From Micromonospora fulviviridis (GTDB taxonomy: Bacteria; Actinomycetota; Actinomycetes; Mycobacteriales; Micromonosporaceae), in NCBI RefSeq assembly GCF_014648395.1, contig NZ_BMRA01000015.1, positions 44,260 to 108,259 of the forward strand: DNA of 64,000 nt, given 5' to 3'. Below the pieces are notes generated by a model, which was given only the letters and a program-made list of their open reading frames with translations, had not been told where the DNA came from and did not search any database. The position numbers and the translations under genes are program-made. Positions 25,360-32,453 of this stretch are shown piece after piece. The number at the start of each line of letters is the position of its first letter. The stretch's first letter is position 1.

Positions 25360-26538
25360 TCAGGCCGCCTGCGGGTGCAGCACGGTGCGCAGGCAGCCGT
25401 CCTCCTTCTTCTGGAAGATCTCGTAGCCCCGGGCGCCCTCCTCCAGCGACATCGGGTGGGTGGCCAGGTAGCCCGGGTCGATCTCGCCGATGGCGACCCG
25501 GTCCAGCAGCATCGGGATGTAGCGCTGGGCGTGCATCTGCCCCATCCGCAGCACGAGCGCCTTGTTCATGGCCGCGCCGAGCGGGAACTTGTCGACCAGG
25601 CCGCCGTACACCCCGACGATGCTCACCGTGCCGCCCTTGCGGCACGCCATGATGGCCTGCCGGACCGAGGTCGGCCGGTCGGACTGGAGCCGGGCGCTCT
25701 GCTTCGCCTTGTCGTACGCGTAGGCCGGCCCGACGTCGTGCGACTCCATGCCGACCGCCTCGATGCAGGCGTCCGGCCCGCGCCCGGCGGTCATCTCGCG
25801 CAGCGCCTCCAGCACGTCGGTCTCCGCGTAGTTGATCGTCTCCACGCCGAGTCGCTGCGTCGCGGTGGCCAGCCGTTCCGGCAGCCGGTCGATGACGATG
25901 ACCCGCTCGGCGCCGAGGATCTGCGCAGACCGGGCGGCCATCTGCCCCACCCCGCCGGCGCCCCAGACGGCGACCACCTCGCCGCCCTTGAGGCCGCAGA
26001 AGTCGGCCGCCATCCAGCCGGTCGGCATGGCGTCGGAGGCGAACACCACCGAGTCGTCCGGCACCCCGTCGGGCACGGTGAACGCGCCGACGTCGCCGAA
26101 CGGCACCCGGATGTACTCGGCGTGGCTGCCGGAGTAGCCGCCGGCCGCGTGCGAGTAGCCGAGGATGCCGGCCGGGGAGTGACCCCACAGCTTCTCGGTG
26201 AAGACCGGCTGCGGGTTGGAGTTGTCGCAGAGCGAGTACTGCTCGGTGCGGCAGTACCAGCAGCCGCCGCAGGCCACCACCGAGCCCACCACCACCCGGT
26301 CGCCGACCTTGATGCGTTGCACGTCCGGGCCGGTCTCCACCACCTCGCCCATGAACTCGTGGCCGAGGATGTCCCCCTCCCGCATCGCCGGCAGGTACCC
26401 GTTGATCAGGTGCAGGTCGGAGCCGCAGACACTGCTGGCCCGTACCTTGACGATGATGTCGCCGGCCGACCGGATGGTCGGGTCCGGCACGTCGCGTACG
26501 GCCAGCCTGCCGACGCCCTCCCAGCACAGTGCCCTCAC
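25360..26538 (-). CDS. Zinc-dependent alcohol dehydrogenase, glutathione-independent formaldehyde dehydrogenase type
   Basis: 392 residues from GTG 26538. The catalytic zinc site includes SSVCGSDLHL and GHEFMGEV; the structural zinc site is CGGCWYCRTEQYSLC; the Rossmann motif is VWGAGGVGQMAARSAQ. The long insertion around YAYDKAKQSARLQSDRPTSV is typical of the FdhA branch, which oxidises formaldehyde or other aldehydes with tightly bound NAD. Its GTGA start overlaps the SRPBCC stop, a pairing frequently seen in actinobacteria. It is expected in the cytoplasm, under the stress-type promoter at 27221-27245. Confidence 0.92.
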   Translation of the reverse strand: MRALCWEGVGRLAVRDVPDPTIRSAGDIIVKVRASSVCGSDLHLINGYLPAMREGDILGHEFMGEVVETGPDVQRIKVGDRVVVGSVVACGGCWYCRTEQYSLCDNSNPQPVFTEKLWGHSPAGILGYSHAAGGYSGSHAEYIRVPFGDVGAFTVPDGVPDDSVVFASDAMPTGWMAADFCGLKGGEVVAVWGAGGVGQMAARSAQILGAERVIVIDRLPERLATATQRLGVETINYAETDVLEALREMTAGRGPDACIEAVGMESHDVGPAYAYDKAKQSARLQSDRPTSVRQAIMACRKGGTVSIVGVYGGLVDKFPLGAAMNKALVLRMGQMHAQRYIPMLLDRVAIGEIDPGYLATHPMSLEEGARGYEIFQKKEDGCLRTVLHPQAA

Positions 26539-27176
26539 GGCCGCCCTCCCACCATCAGCTTCTCCCGGATCCGGTCGGTCGCCTCCTCCTGCTTCGGGCT
26601 GCGCCCCGACGGGTCGTGCCGCGTGTCCAGCACCTGGCCGGTCTCGATCAGCGACTTGATCCGGCGCAGGGCGGTGCGCAGGGCGAGGTCCGGGTCGTCC
26701 CCGCCGGCCAGGCCGAGCGCCCGGCGGATCGGGCCGGACCGCCAGCGCAGCTCGGCGCGGATCTCGGTGCCCCGGTCCTGCGGCGCGGGCGCCAGCTCGA
26801 CCCGCCCCTCCTGGGCCACCGGTCCCTCGGTGACCCGCCAGCTCAGCCGGCCCGGGCCGTCGACGGTGATCTCGGCCCGCCACTCGGTGCCCCCGCCGGC
26901 CGGGTCGCTCGCCACGCAGCGCCAGCGGTTGTCGTCGAGCTGCTCCAGGGTCGCCCACTCGGCGAGCCCCCGGTCGAGCCGTTCCCGGTCGGTCCAGAAG
27001 CCGATCACCGCCGGCATCGGCCGGTCCACGGTGATCCCCCGGTGGACGACGTACCAGCCGTCCGCCCGGTCGGGTTGGTGCCGGCGCCGGCGCCGGGCCA
27101 CCACCCGGCCGACCCCGAGCGCGGTCATCGTGGCGGCGCCGGCCAGCGCCCACCTCGTCGCGTTGCTGCTCATCAC
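26535..27176 (-). CDS. SRPBCC family protein with N-terminal membrane anchor
   Basis: 213 residues. An N-terminal hydrophobic segment (WALAGAATMTALGVGRVVARR) is followed by the SRPBCC/polyketide-cyclase-like domain: VHRGITVDRPMPAVIGFWTD, RWRCVASDP and the closing helix LRTALRRIKSLIETGQV. Such START-like folds bind hydrophobic ligands. It is translationally coupled to the FdhA-like dehydrogenase (GTGA), so it may hold or sense a ligand of the same stress response. It is first in its operon. Confidence 0.88.
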   Translation of the reverse strand: MMSSNATRWALAGAATMTALGVGRVVARRRRRHQPDRADGWYVVHRGITVDRPMPAVIGFWTDRERLDRGLAEWATLEQLDDNRWRCVASDPAGGGTEWRAEITVDGPGRLSWRVTEGPVAQEGRVELAPAPQDRGTEIRAELRWRSGPIRRALGLAGGDDPDLALRTALRRIKSLIETGQVLDTRHDPSGRSPKQEEATDRIREKLMVGGRP

Positions 27177-27220
27177 GTCTCCTCCACCGGGGCGTCTCGG
27201 ACCGCCCGCATCCCGCAGCG

Positions 27221-27245
27221 CTACCCGGCCCGACCGGGTCGAAAC
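27221..27245 (-). promoter_or_regulatory. SigB/SigF-type promoter candidate of the SRPBCC-FdhA operon
   Basis: GTTT-N15-GGGTAG on the minus strand, matching the mycobacterial SigF and Streptomyces SigB patterns. The -10 box ends 44 bp before the ATG at 27176. Confidence 0.55.
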
Positions 27246-27316
27246 GGCGAAACGGTTTGATCACCGAAATTTCGGGCACGCTGCCGGCCACCCTGCCAGA
27301 CCGTAGAGGGGCACGC

Positions 27317-28444
27317 GTGGCCTTTGACCGCGAGGAGCACGGCCGGCGGATCCCGGCCGCGGACGACGCGCCGTTCGTCCACCTCGACCACGGCGCGGCG
27401 CCCGCGCCGGACCGGCTCCCCATGGCGTACGTCCTGCCGCTGCGCGTGGCCGCCGACACCGGCCTCGCCGAGCTGACCGCCTACCTGCGCGAGCTGAACC
27501 GGTGGGTGGACGTGATCGTGGTCGACGGGTCGCCGCCGGAGTTGTTCGCGCGGCACACCGCCGCCTGGCGGGGCCTGGTCCGGCACGTCCCACCCGATCC
27601 CGCGCTGACCGGGCGCAACGGCACGGCGCTCGGCGTGCTGACCGGGGTCGCCCTGGCCCGCCACGAGCACGTGGTGATCGCCGGCGCCGACGTCCGGTAC
27701 GACCGCGCGGCGCTGTGCGCCGTGCACGGGCTGCTCGACCGGGTGGACCTGGTCCGGCCGCAGCACCACTTCGACCCGCTGCCCTGGCCGGCGTGGTGGG
27801 ACACCGGCCGGATGCTGCTCCACCGGGCGCTCGGCGGGGACCGGCCGGGCAGCCTCGCGGTGCGCCGGAGCACCTTCCTGGCCATGGGCGGCTACGACCC
27901 GGACGTGCTCTTCGGGAGCCTGGAGCTGGTCCGGACGGTCCGCGCGTACGGCGCCGCCACGGCGGCCCCCGCCTGGCTGTACGTGCGCCGGCGCCCGCCC
28001 ACCGTGGCGCGGTTCCGCCGGCAGCGGGTCCGGCAGGCGTACGACGAACTGGCCCGGCCCGGGTGGCTGGTCGCCGCGCTGGCGGTGCTGCCGGCCGCGG
28101 CGGCCGCGCTCGCCGCCCGCCGGCCCGGACTGCTGCTGCGGGCCGGGGTGGCGACGGTGGCCGTGGCGGAGCTGGGCCGGCGACGGGCCGGCGGCGCCCG
28201 GGTCTTCCCGGCGCACACCGTGCTCGCGGCACCGGTCTGGCTACTCGAACGCGGGGTCTGCGCCTGGCTCGCCGTGGGCCGGCGGCTGCGCGACGGCGGG
28301 CCCGGTGCGGACGCCCGCCCGGTCGCGCACTCCACCCGGGCGTTGCGCCGGCGGCTGACCGAACGCCGCCCCGACGACCTGGTGCTCTGGGTGGAGACCG
28401 GCGCCGCGCCGGCCCCGGTCCGGGCGGACCGGCTGGCGCGCTGA
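27317..28444 (+). CDS. Glycosyltransferase family 2-like protein with C-terminal membrane segment
   Basis: 375 residues from GTG 27317 behind a GAGGGG site; an in-frame TTG at 27257 is less likely. The N-terminal domain has a GT-A layout: LPLRVAADTGLAELTAYLREL, the VIVVDGSP region, HEHVVIAGADVRYD in the place of the DXD motif, and AMGGYDPDVLFG. A hydrophobic segment (WLVAALAVLPAAAAALAARR) suggests membrane attachment near residue 260. Donor and acceptor are unknown. It is divergent from the SRPBCC operon and convergent with DUF3618. Confidence 0.75.
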   Translation: MAFDREEHGRRIPAADDAPFVHLDHGAAPAPDRLPMAYVLPLRVAADTGLAELTAYLRELNRWVDVIVVDGSPPELFARHTAAWRGLVRHVPPDPALTGRNGTALGVLTGVALARHEHVVIAGADVRYDRAALCAVHGLLDRVDLVRPQHHFDPLPWPAWWDTGRMLLHRALGGDRPGSLAVRRSTFLAMGGYDPDVLFGSLELVRTVRAYGAATAAPAWLYVRRRPPTVARFRRQRVRQAYDELARPGWLVAALAVLPAAAAALAARRPGLLLRAGVATVAVAELGRRRAGGARVFPAHTVLAAPVWLLERGVCAWLAVGRRLRDGGPGADARPVAHSTRALRRRLTERRPDDLVLWVETGAAPAPVRADRLAR

Positions 28445-28464
28445 GCGGTCACCCCGCACGCGAA

Positions 28465-28512
28465 CAGCTCGCGGCCACTCCCCGGCGTGCTGCCGGGAGT
28501 GGCCGCGAGCTG
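28465..28512. terminator. Bidirectional terminator, 18-bp perfect stem
   Basis: The arms CAGCTCGCGGCCACTCCC and complement enclose a 12-base loop, in the gap between the convergent glycosyltransferase and DUF3618 genes. Confidence 0.85.
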
Positions 28513-28531
28513 CGGCGTACGGGCGTCCTGG

Positions 28532-29182
28532 TCAGTACCGCACCTGGTCGCGGGACTGCTGCGCGGTGTCCTTGACGTCCTGCGCGGCGGTCTTCGTGTC
28601 GTCCTTGACCGCGTGCACGGCGTCCTGCGCGGTGGCCTTCACCGACTCGGTGGCGTGCTGCGCCGGCTCGCGCAGCTCGTCCTTCAGCTCACCGGCGACC
28701 TCGCTCAGCTTCTCCTTGACGACGCCGCCGTGCTCGGCGGCCTTCTCCTTGACCTGCGCGGCGACCTGCTGCTCGCGGCGCGTGGCCGGGATCAGCGAGG
28801 ACACCAGCATGCCGACGCCGAAGGCGATCACGCCGGCGGCGATCGGGTTGCCCTCGGACTTCTCCCGCAGCACGTGCGGCGCCCGCTGGGCGGCGTCGCC
28901 GACGGTCGAGGCGGCGGCGTGCGCCTTGTCGCCGACCGTGGACGCCGCCGAGGAGGCGTGGTCGCCCACCGAGTGGGCGGCGTGGCCGGTGCTGTGGCCG
29001 AGATCCGATGCGGTTCCCATCACCTTGTCCTTCACATTCGTCAGCGCGCTGCGGACGCGCTGCTTGCGGTCGTCGACGATGCGGCTCGGGCTGACCTTGT
29101 ACGCCAGGGCGTCCACGTCCGAGCTCAGGTTGGTGCGAGTGGCTTCGATCTCCCGGCGGATCTGGTCGGGGTCGGTGCTCAT
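28532..29182 (-). CDS. DUF3618 domain-containing protein
   Basis: 216 residues. The N-terminal DPDQIRREIEATRTNLSSDV is the DUF3618 signature. A long helical region with Ala/His/Ser repeats (HAAHSVGDHASSAASTVGDK) comes next, then one transmembrane helix (AAGVIAFGVGMLVSSLIPA) and a LEA-like amphipathic tail. The family is of unknown function, membrane-associated, and usually next to a phage-holin-like gene, as here (ATGA overlap at 29179-29182). Third gene of a three-gene operon. Confidence 0.9.
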   Translation of the reverse strand: MSTDPDQIRREIEATRTNLSSDVDALAYKVSPSRIVDDRKQRVRSALTNVKDKVMGTASDLGHSTGHAAHSVGDHASSAASTVGDKAHAAASTVGDAAQRAPHVLREKSEGNPIAAGVIAFGVGMLVSSLIPATRREQQVAAQVKEKAAEHGGVVKEKLSEVAGELKDELREPAQHATESVKATAQDAVHAVKDDTKTAAQDVKDTAQQSRDQVRY

Positions 29183-29643
29183 CGGGTGACTCCCTCCGGG
29201 TGCGGCTTGAGCGCGTCAGGGATGCGCTGCACGCTGTCGTTGGTCTGCTTGAGGCCGCGGATCCGCTCGGCGTTCTTCTTCGCCATCGAGTAGAGGACCC
29301 CGGCGATCACGGCCCAGAGAACAGCCACGATCAGCGCGGCCAGGCCCGAATCCATCACGTTGTCCAGGAACTGCCACAGCGCGATGGAGACGAAGAGCGC
29401 CACCATGTAGCCGCCGAAGCCCGCGCCGCCGAAGAGGCCGGCGGCCTTGCCCGCCTTCTTCCCCTCCTGGCGGATCTCGGCCTTGGCCAGCTCGACCTCC
29501 TGGCGCATCAGCGTGGAGAGGTCGGTGGTGACCTGGCGCATCAGCTCGCCGATGGAGCTGCCCCGGACCTCGTCCGCGGTGGGCGGCGCGCCCGCCGCCT
29601 GGTAGCCGGAGTCCAGTCCGGACCCCTGCGTCGGCATGCTCAT
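29179..29643 (-). CDS. Phage holin family protein (putative actinobacterial holin-X type)
   Basis: 154 residues from ATG 29643. The segment SIGELMRQVTTDLSTLMRQE with VELAKAEIRQEGKKAGKAAG, then two hydrophobic helices (GGYMVALFVSIALWQFL and LAALIVAVLWAVIAGVLYSM), is typical of the Phage_holin_3_6 family, a chromosomal membrane-protein family despite its name. No other phage gene is near. It is coupled to DUF3618 by a four-base overlap. Confidence 0.88.
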   Translation of the reverse strand: MSMPTQGSGLDSGYQAAGAPPTADEVRGSSIGELMRQVTTDLSTLMRQEVELAKAEIRQEGKKAGKAAGLFGGAGFGGYMVALFVSIALWQFLDNVMDSGLAALIVAVLWAVIAGVLYSMAKKNAERIRGLKQTNDSVQRIPDALKPHPEGVTR

Positions 29644-29674
29644 GCCGTCGCCTCCCTTCTGCCGGTCAGGCCGT

Positions 29675-30460
29675 TCACGGACGGTTGACGCCGCTCGACG
29701 GCACGCCCGGCAGCGGGTCGGTCCGGCTCGGCGGGGGCAGCGGCTGGCCGGTGCCACCCTCCGGGTCGGCCCAGGTGTTCGGAGCGCCGCCGCCCGGGTA
29801 GGTCGCGCCCGGCGTGGAGTAGCCCGGGTCCGGCTCGGCGTACGTGCCGGGGGTCGGGTCGAGGTAGCCGCCCGGCGGGACCTGCTCCGGCACCGCCCGG
29901 GAGGTGGGGATGACCGCGGTCCGGTCCGGGTCGTAGGACGGCCGGACACCGTCGGCGCCGTCACCGATCGCCGCGATGTTCCGGGTCAGCCGGCCGGCGA
30001 CCACGCCGAGCAGGGCGGCGCCGAGCAGGAAGGTGCCCGGGTTGCGGCGGGCGTAGGTCTTCACCTCGTTGAGCAGGTCACCCGGCTCGCGCTGCTCCAG
30101 CCAGCCGGCCACGCCGTGCACCCGGTCGGCGGCCTGGTGGGCCAGCTCGGTGACCGGGCCGCCGCTGCCGCCGTTCTGCGCCATCGAGCGCACCTCCTCG
30201 GCCAGCGACCGCAGCCCGCTCGCCGCGCGCTGCTGCTGCTGGCTGGTCTGGGCGGTGACCTGGTTCCGGGCCTCGCCGTAGAGGTTGCGGGCCTGGCGCT
30301 TCGCCTCGCCGACGACCTCCTGGCCCTGCTCCTTGGCGGTCTGGGCGACCGCGCCGCCCGCGTTGGCGGCCTCGTTGCCGACCTGGCGGGCCTGGTCACG
30401 GACCCCGCCGCCGTTGGTCGACTCGTACGTGCTGGACGTGGATGAGAGATCGTAGGTCAT
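29675..30460 (-). CDS. Membrane-associated protein with apolipoprotein/LEA-like helices and a Pro/Gly-rich tail
   Basis: 261 residues from ATG 30460. The N-terminal half consists of helices rich in Gln/Ala (VGNEAANAGGAVAQTAKEQG, ARNQVTAQTSQQQQRAA, LAHQAADRVHGVAGWLEQRE). It is followed by one hydrophobic helix (GTFLLGAALLGVVAGRLTRN) and a disordered tail rich in Pro, Gly and Tyr. This layout accompanies holin-like/DUF3618 genes in actinobacteria. No enzymatic motif is present. It heads the operon and has a stress-type promoter and a hairpin in the leader. Confidence 0.78.
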   Translation of the reverse strand: MTYDLSSTSSTYESTNGGGVRDQARQVGNEAANAGGAVAQTAKEQGQEVVGEAKRQARNLYGEARNQVTAQTSQQQQRAASGLRSLAEEVRSMAQNGGSGGPVTELAHQAADRVHGVAGWLEQREPGDLLNEVKTYARRNPGTFLLGAALLGVVAGRLTRNIAAIGDGADGVRPSYDPDRTAVIPTSRAVPEQVPPGGYLDPTPGTYAEPDPGYSTPGATYPGGGAPNTWADPEGGTGQPLPPPSRTDPLPGVPSSGVNRP

Positions 30461-30506
30461 GATGTCCCTTCCGCTCGGAATTCGTAGCGGTTGTGCTCGG
30501 GGGATC

Positions 30507-30530
30507 ACGCCGACGTTCCTGTCGGCGTGT
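30507..30530 (-). promoter_or_regulatory. Perfect hairpin in the 5' leader of the 261-aa gene
   Basis: A 9-bp inverted repeat CACGCCGAC / GTCGGCGTG with a 6-base loop between the -10 box (30539) and the ATG (30460). It could stabilise the mRNA or be an operator. Confidence 0.4.
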
Positions 30531-30538
30531 CGAATTCC

Positions 30539-30563
30539 CTACCCCCGGTTGCCGGGTCCATGC
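30539..30563 (-). promoter_or_regulatory. SigB/SigF-type promoter candidate of the 261 aa-holin-DUF3618 operon
   Basis: GCAT-N15-GGGTAG on the minus strand, a full match to GNNT-N15-GGGTA. Confidence 0.5.
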
Positions 30564-30659
30564 CTGATTCGTCATTTCTCTGCGGAAGCGACCCGCGCCG
30601 GTCACACAATGGAGGGTCTGCCCGCCCGGGCGGCGGTGAGCTCCACGGAGGTGACAGCG

Positions 30660-31142
30660 ATGGCACGTGCCGTGCGCGGACGCGCCCCGGCCCGGCCCCG
30701 GCCGACGATCCAGAAGGTCGCCCTCGCGGTGGCCGCCGTCTTCCTGCTGATCGGCGTGCTCGGCTTCGTCCCCGGCTTCACCACCCACTACGGCGACCTG
30801 AAGTTCGCCGGCCACCACTCGGAGGCCAAGCTGATCGGCCTGTTCCAGGTGTCGATCCTGCACAACCTGCTGCACCTGCTCTTCGGCCTGGCCGGCCTCG
30901 TGCTGGCTCGCCGGATCGCCGGGGCGCGGCTGTTCCTGGCCGGCGGCGGCGCCGCCTACCTGGGCCTCTGGCTGTACGGCTTCGCCATCGACCGGGAGAC
31001 CGCGGCGAACTTCGTGCCGTTCAACGACGCCGACAACTGGCTGCACCTCTTCCTCGGCTTCGGCATGCTCGCCCTGGGCCTGCTGCTCAACAACGAGGTG
31101 GGCACCGGCGGGCGGCCGGACAGCCCTCTCGACCGGCCCTGA
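30660..31142 (+). CDS. DUF4383 domain-containing membrane protein
   Basis: 160 residues from ATG 30660 with a GGAGGTG site. Four transmembrane helices: VALAVAAVFLLIGVLGFVPG, LHNLLHLLFGLAGLVLAR, LFLAGGGAAYLGLWLYGFAI and WLHLFLGFGMLALGLLL. The conserved LHNLLHLLFG and DNWLHLFLG histidines are typical of DUF4383. Function unknown. It is divergent from the 261-aa operon. Confidence 0.92.
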   Translation: MARAVRGRAPARPRPTIQKVALAVAAVFLLIGVLGFVPGFTTHYGDLKFAGHHSEAKLIGLFQVSILHNLLHLLFGLAGLVLARRIAGARLFLAGGGAAYLGLWLYGFAIDRETAANFVPFNDADNWLHLFLGFGMLALGLLLNNEVGTGGRPDSPLDRP

Positions 31143-31166
31143 CCAGCACCGTCACCCGTTCGGGCG

Positions 31167-31191
31167 GCGTCGCCCGGGACACACCGGGTAC
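31167..31191 (+). promoter_or_regulatory. SigB/SigF-type promoter candidate of the DUF6766 gene
   Basis: GCGT-N15-GGGTAC, matching the stress pattern exactly, about 75 bp before the ATG at 31267. Confidence 0.5.
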
Positions 31192-31266
31192 GGGTTTGCC
31201 CGATCAGCGCCCGGGGCACGAGGACCACCACGGGGAGTGATCCCGGCGGGACGAGGAGGTCCGGCG

Positions 31267-31926
31267 ATGCCACGGTGGTTGCGGGAGAACGCGCTCACGG
31301 TCGCCATGCTCGGCGCGTTCGTGGTCTTCCTGCTGTTGCAGAGCGTGTTCGGCTGGCAGGTGCACAACGAGGAGCTGGCCGAGTACGGCGCCGCGCCGCT
31401 GAGCTGGTGGGCGTACCTGGGCACCGGGCACTTCGCCGAGGCGGTCTTCGAGAACTGGGAGTCGGAGTTCCTCCAGATGGGCGGCTACGTGCTGCTCACC
31501 GCGTACCTGGTGCAGAAGGGCTCGGCCGAGTCGAAACCGGAGGGCCAGACGGACCGGCCCGAGGACGACCCGCGGCGCCGGACCCCGGACTCCCCCTGGC
31601 CGGTGCGGGCCGGTGGCCTGCCGCTGGTGGTCTACCGGAACAGCCTCTCCATCGCGTTGCTGATGATCTTCGGCGGGGCGTTCCTCGGCCACCTCTTCGG
31701 CGGCGTGGCCGCGTACAACGAGGAGCAGGCGTTGCAGAGCGGGGCCGCCCCGATCAGCGCCTGGCAGTTCCTCGGCACCAGCGACTTCTGGTTCCAGTCG
31801 ATGCAGAACTGGCAGAGCGAGTTCCTCGCCGTGGGCGTACTGATCCTGCTCAGCATCGTGCTGCGCCAGCACGCCAGCCCCGAGTCCAAGCCGGTCACCG
31901 CGGCGCACGCCCAGACCGGCGCGTAG
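31267..31926 (+). CDS. DUF6766 family membrane protein
   Basis: 219 residues from ATG 31267 with a GAGGAGGT site. It has an internal duplication: both halves contain a hydrophobic helix, then YNEE/HNEELAEYGAAPLS(A/W)W, then F-W--SMQNWQSEFL or FENWESEFLQMG, then another helix (GGYVLLTAYLVQKGSAESK and AVGVLILLSIVLRQHASPESK). Four membrane helices in total. Function unknown; the family is widespread in soil bacteria. It is downstream of DUF4383 on the same strand but has its own promoter. Confidence 0.88.
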   Translation: MPRWLRENALTVAMLGAFVVFLLLQSVFGWQVHNEELAEYGAAPLSWWAYLGTGHFAEAVFENWESEFLQMGGYVLLTAYLVQKGSAESKPEGQTDRPEDDPRRRTPDSPWPVRAGGLPLVVYRNSLSIALLMIFGGAFLGHLFGGVAAYNEEQALQSGAAPISAWQFLGTSDFWFQSMQNWQSEFLAVGVLILLSIVLRQHASPESKPVTAAHAQTGA

Positions 31927-31933
31927 CGTCCGC

Positions 31934-32383
31934 TCAGGCGGCGACCGGCAGGCGCTTGGCGAAGCAGACGCTGTACGGGTTGTCGACGTACTCCCCGTAC
32001 ACGGGCACGGGCCGGTAGCCGCAGGAGCGGTAGAGGCCGATGGCGGCCGGGAGGTAGGTGCCGGTCTCCAGGCAGACGGTGGTGTGCCCCTGCCGGAAGG
32101 CCAACTCCTCCAGGGCGGCCAGCAACTGCCGGGCGATCCCCCGCCCCCGGTACGCCGGCCGGACGTACATCCGCTTCAGCTCGCCGGTGTCGGCGTCGAG
32201 GGCCTGGAGCCCGCCGCAGGCGACCGCCCGCCCGCCGTCGACCACGGCCAGGTAGCGGATGTCGTCGTGGGTGATCGTCGCCTGCCCGTCCAGGCCGCCG
32301 TCGGCCTCGCGCAGCTCACGCTGCTGTGCGGCGACCAGGGCGGCGATCTCCGGATCGGTGGCGGGGCGGGACTCGATCAGCAT
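31934..32383 (-). CDS. GNAT family N-acetyltransferase
   Basis: 149 residues from ATG 32383. The acetyl-CoA-binding motif A is RMYVRPAYRGRGIARQLLAA (Q/RxxGxG/A in RGRGIA), with VACGGLQALD and the C-terminal CLETGTYLPAAIGLYRSCGY typical of small-molecule GNATs. The acceptor is unknown. It converges on DUF6766, with stops 8 bp apart. Confidence 0.9.
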   Translation of the reverse strand: MLIESRPATDPEIAALVAAQQRELREADGGLDGQATITHDDIRYLAVVDGGRAVACGGLQALDADTGELKRMYVRPAYRGRGIARQLLAALEELAFRQGHTTVCLETGTYLPAAIGLYRSCGYRPVPVYGEYVDNPYSVCFAKRLPVAA

Positions 32384-32453
32384 TCCGTCACGGTAGGTCG
32401 GCCGGATTTCGCGGAGGTTTCCGGCCAACATCCCGAACACGGACGGAGCGGAA

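Noticed and set aside
29179..29643. Prophage remnant suggested by the holin-like gene
   Set aside because: The family is chromosomal in actinobacteria, and no integrase, terminase, capsid or lysin gene is nearby.
30461..30659. Stress-type promoter for the DUF4383 gene on the plus strand
   Set aside because: GGGTCC and GGGTCT occur, but no GNNT at the correct distance was found.
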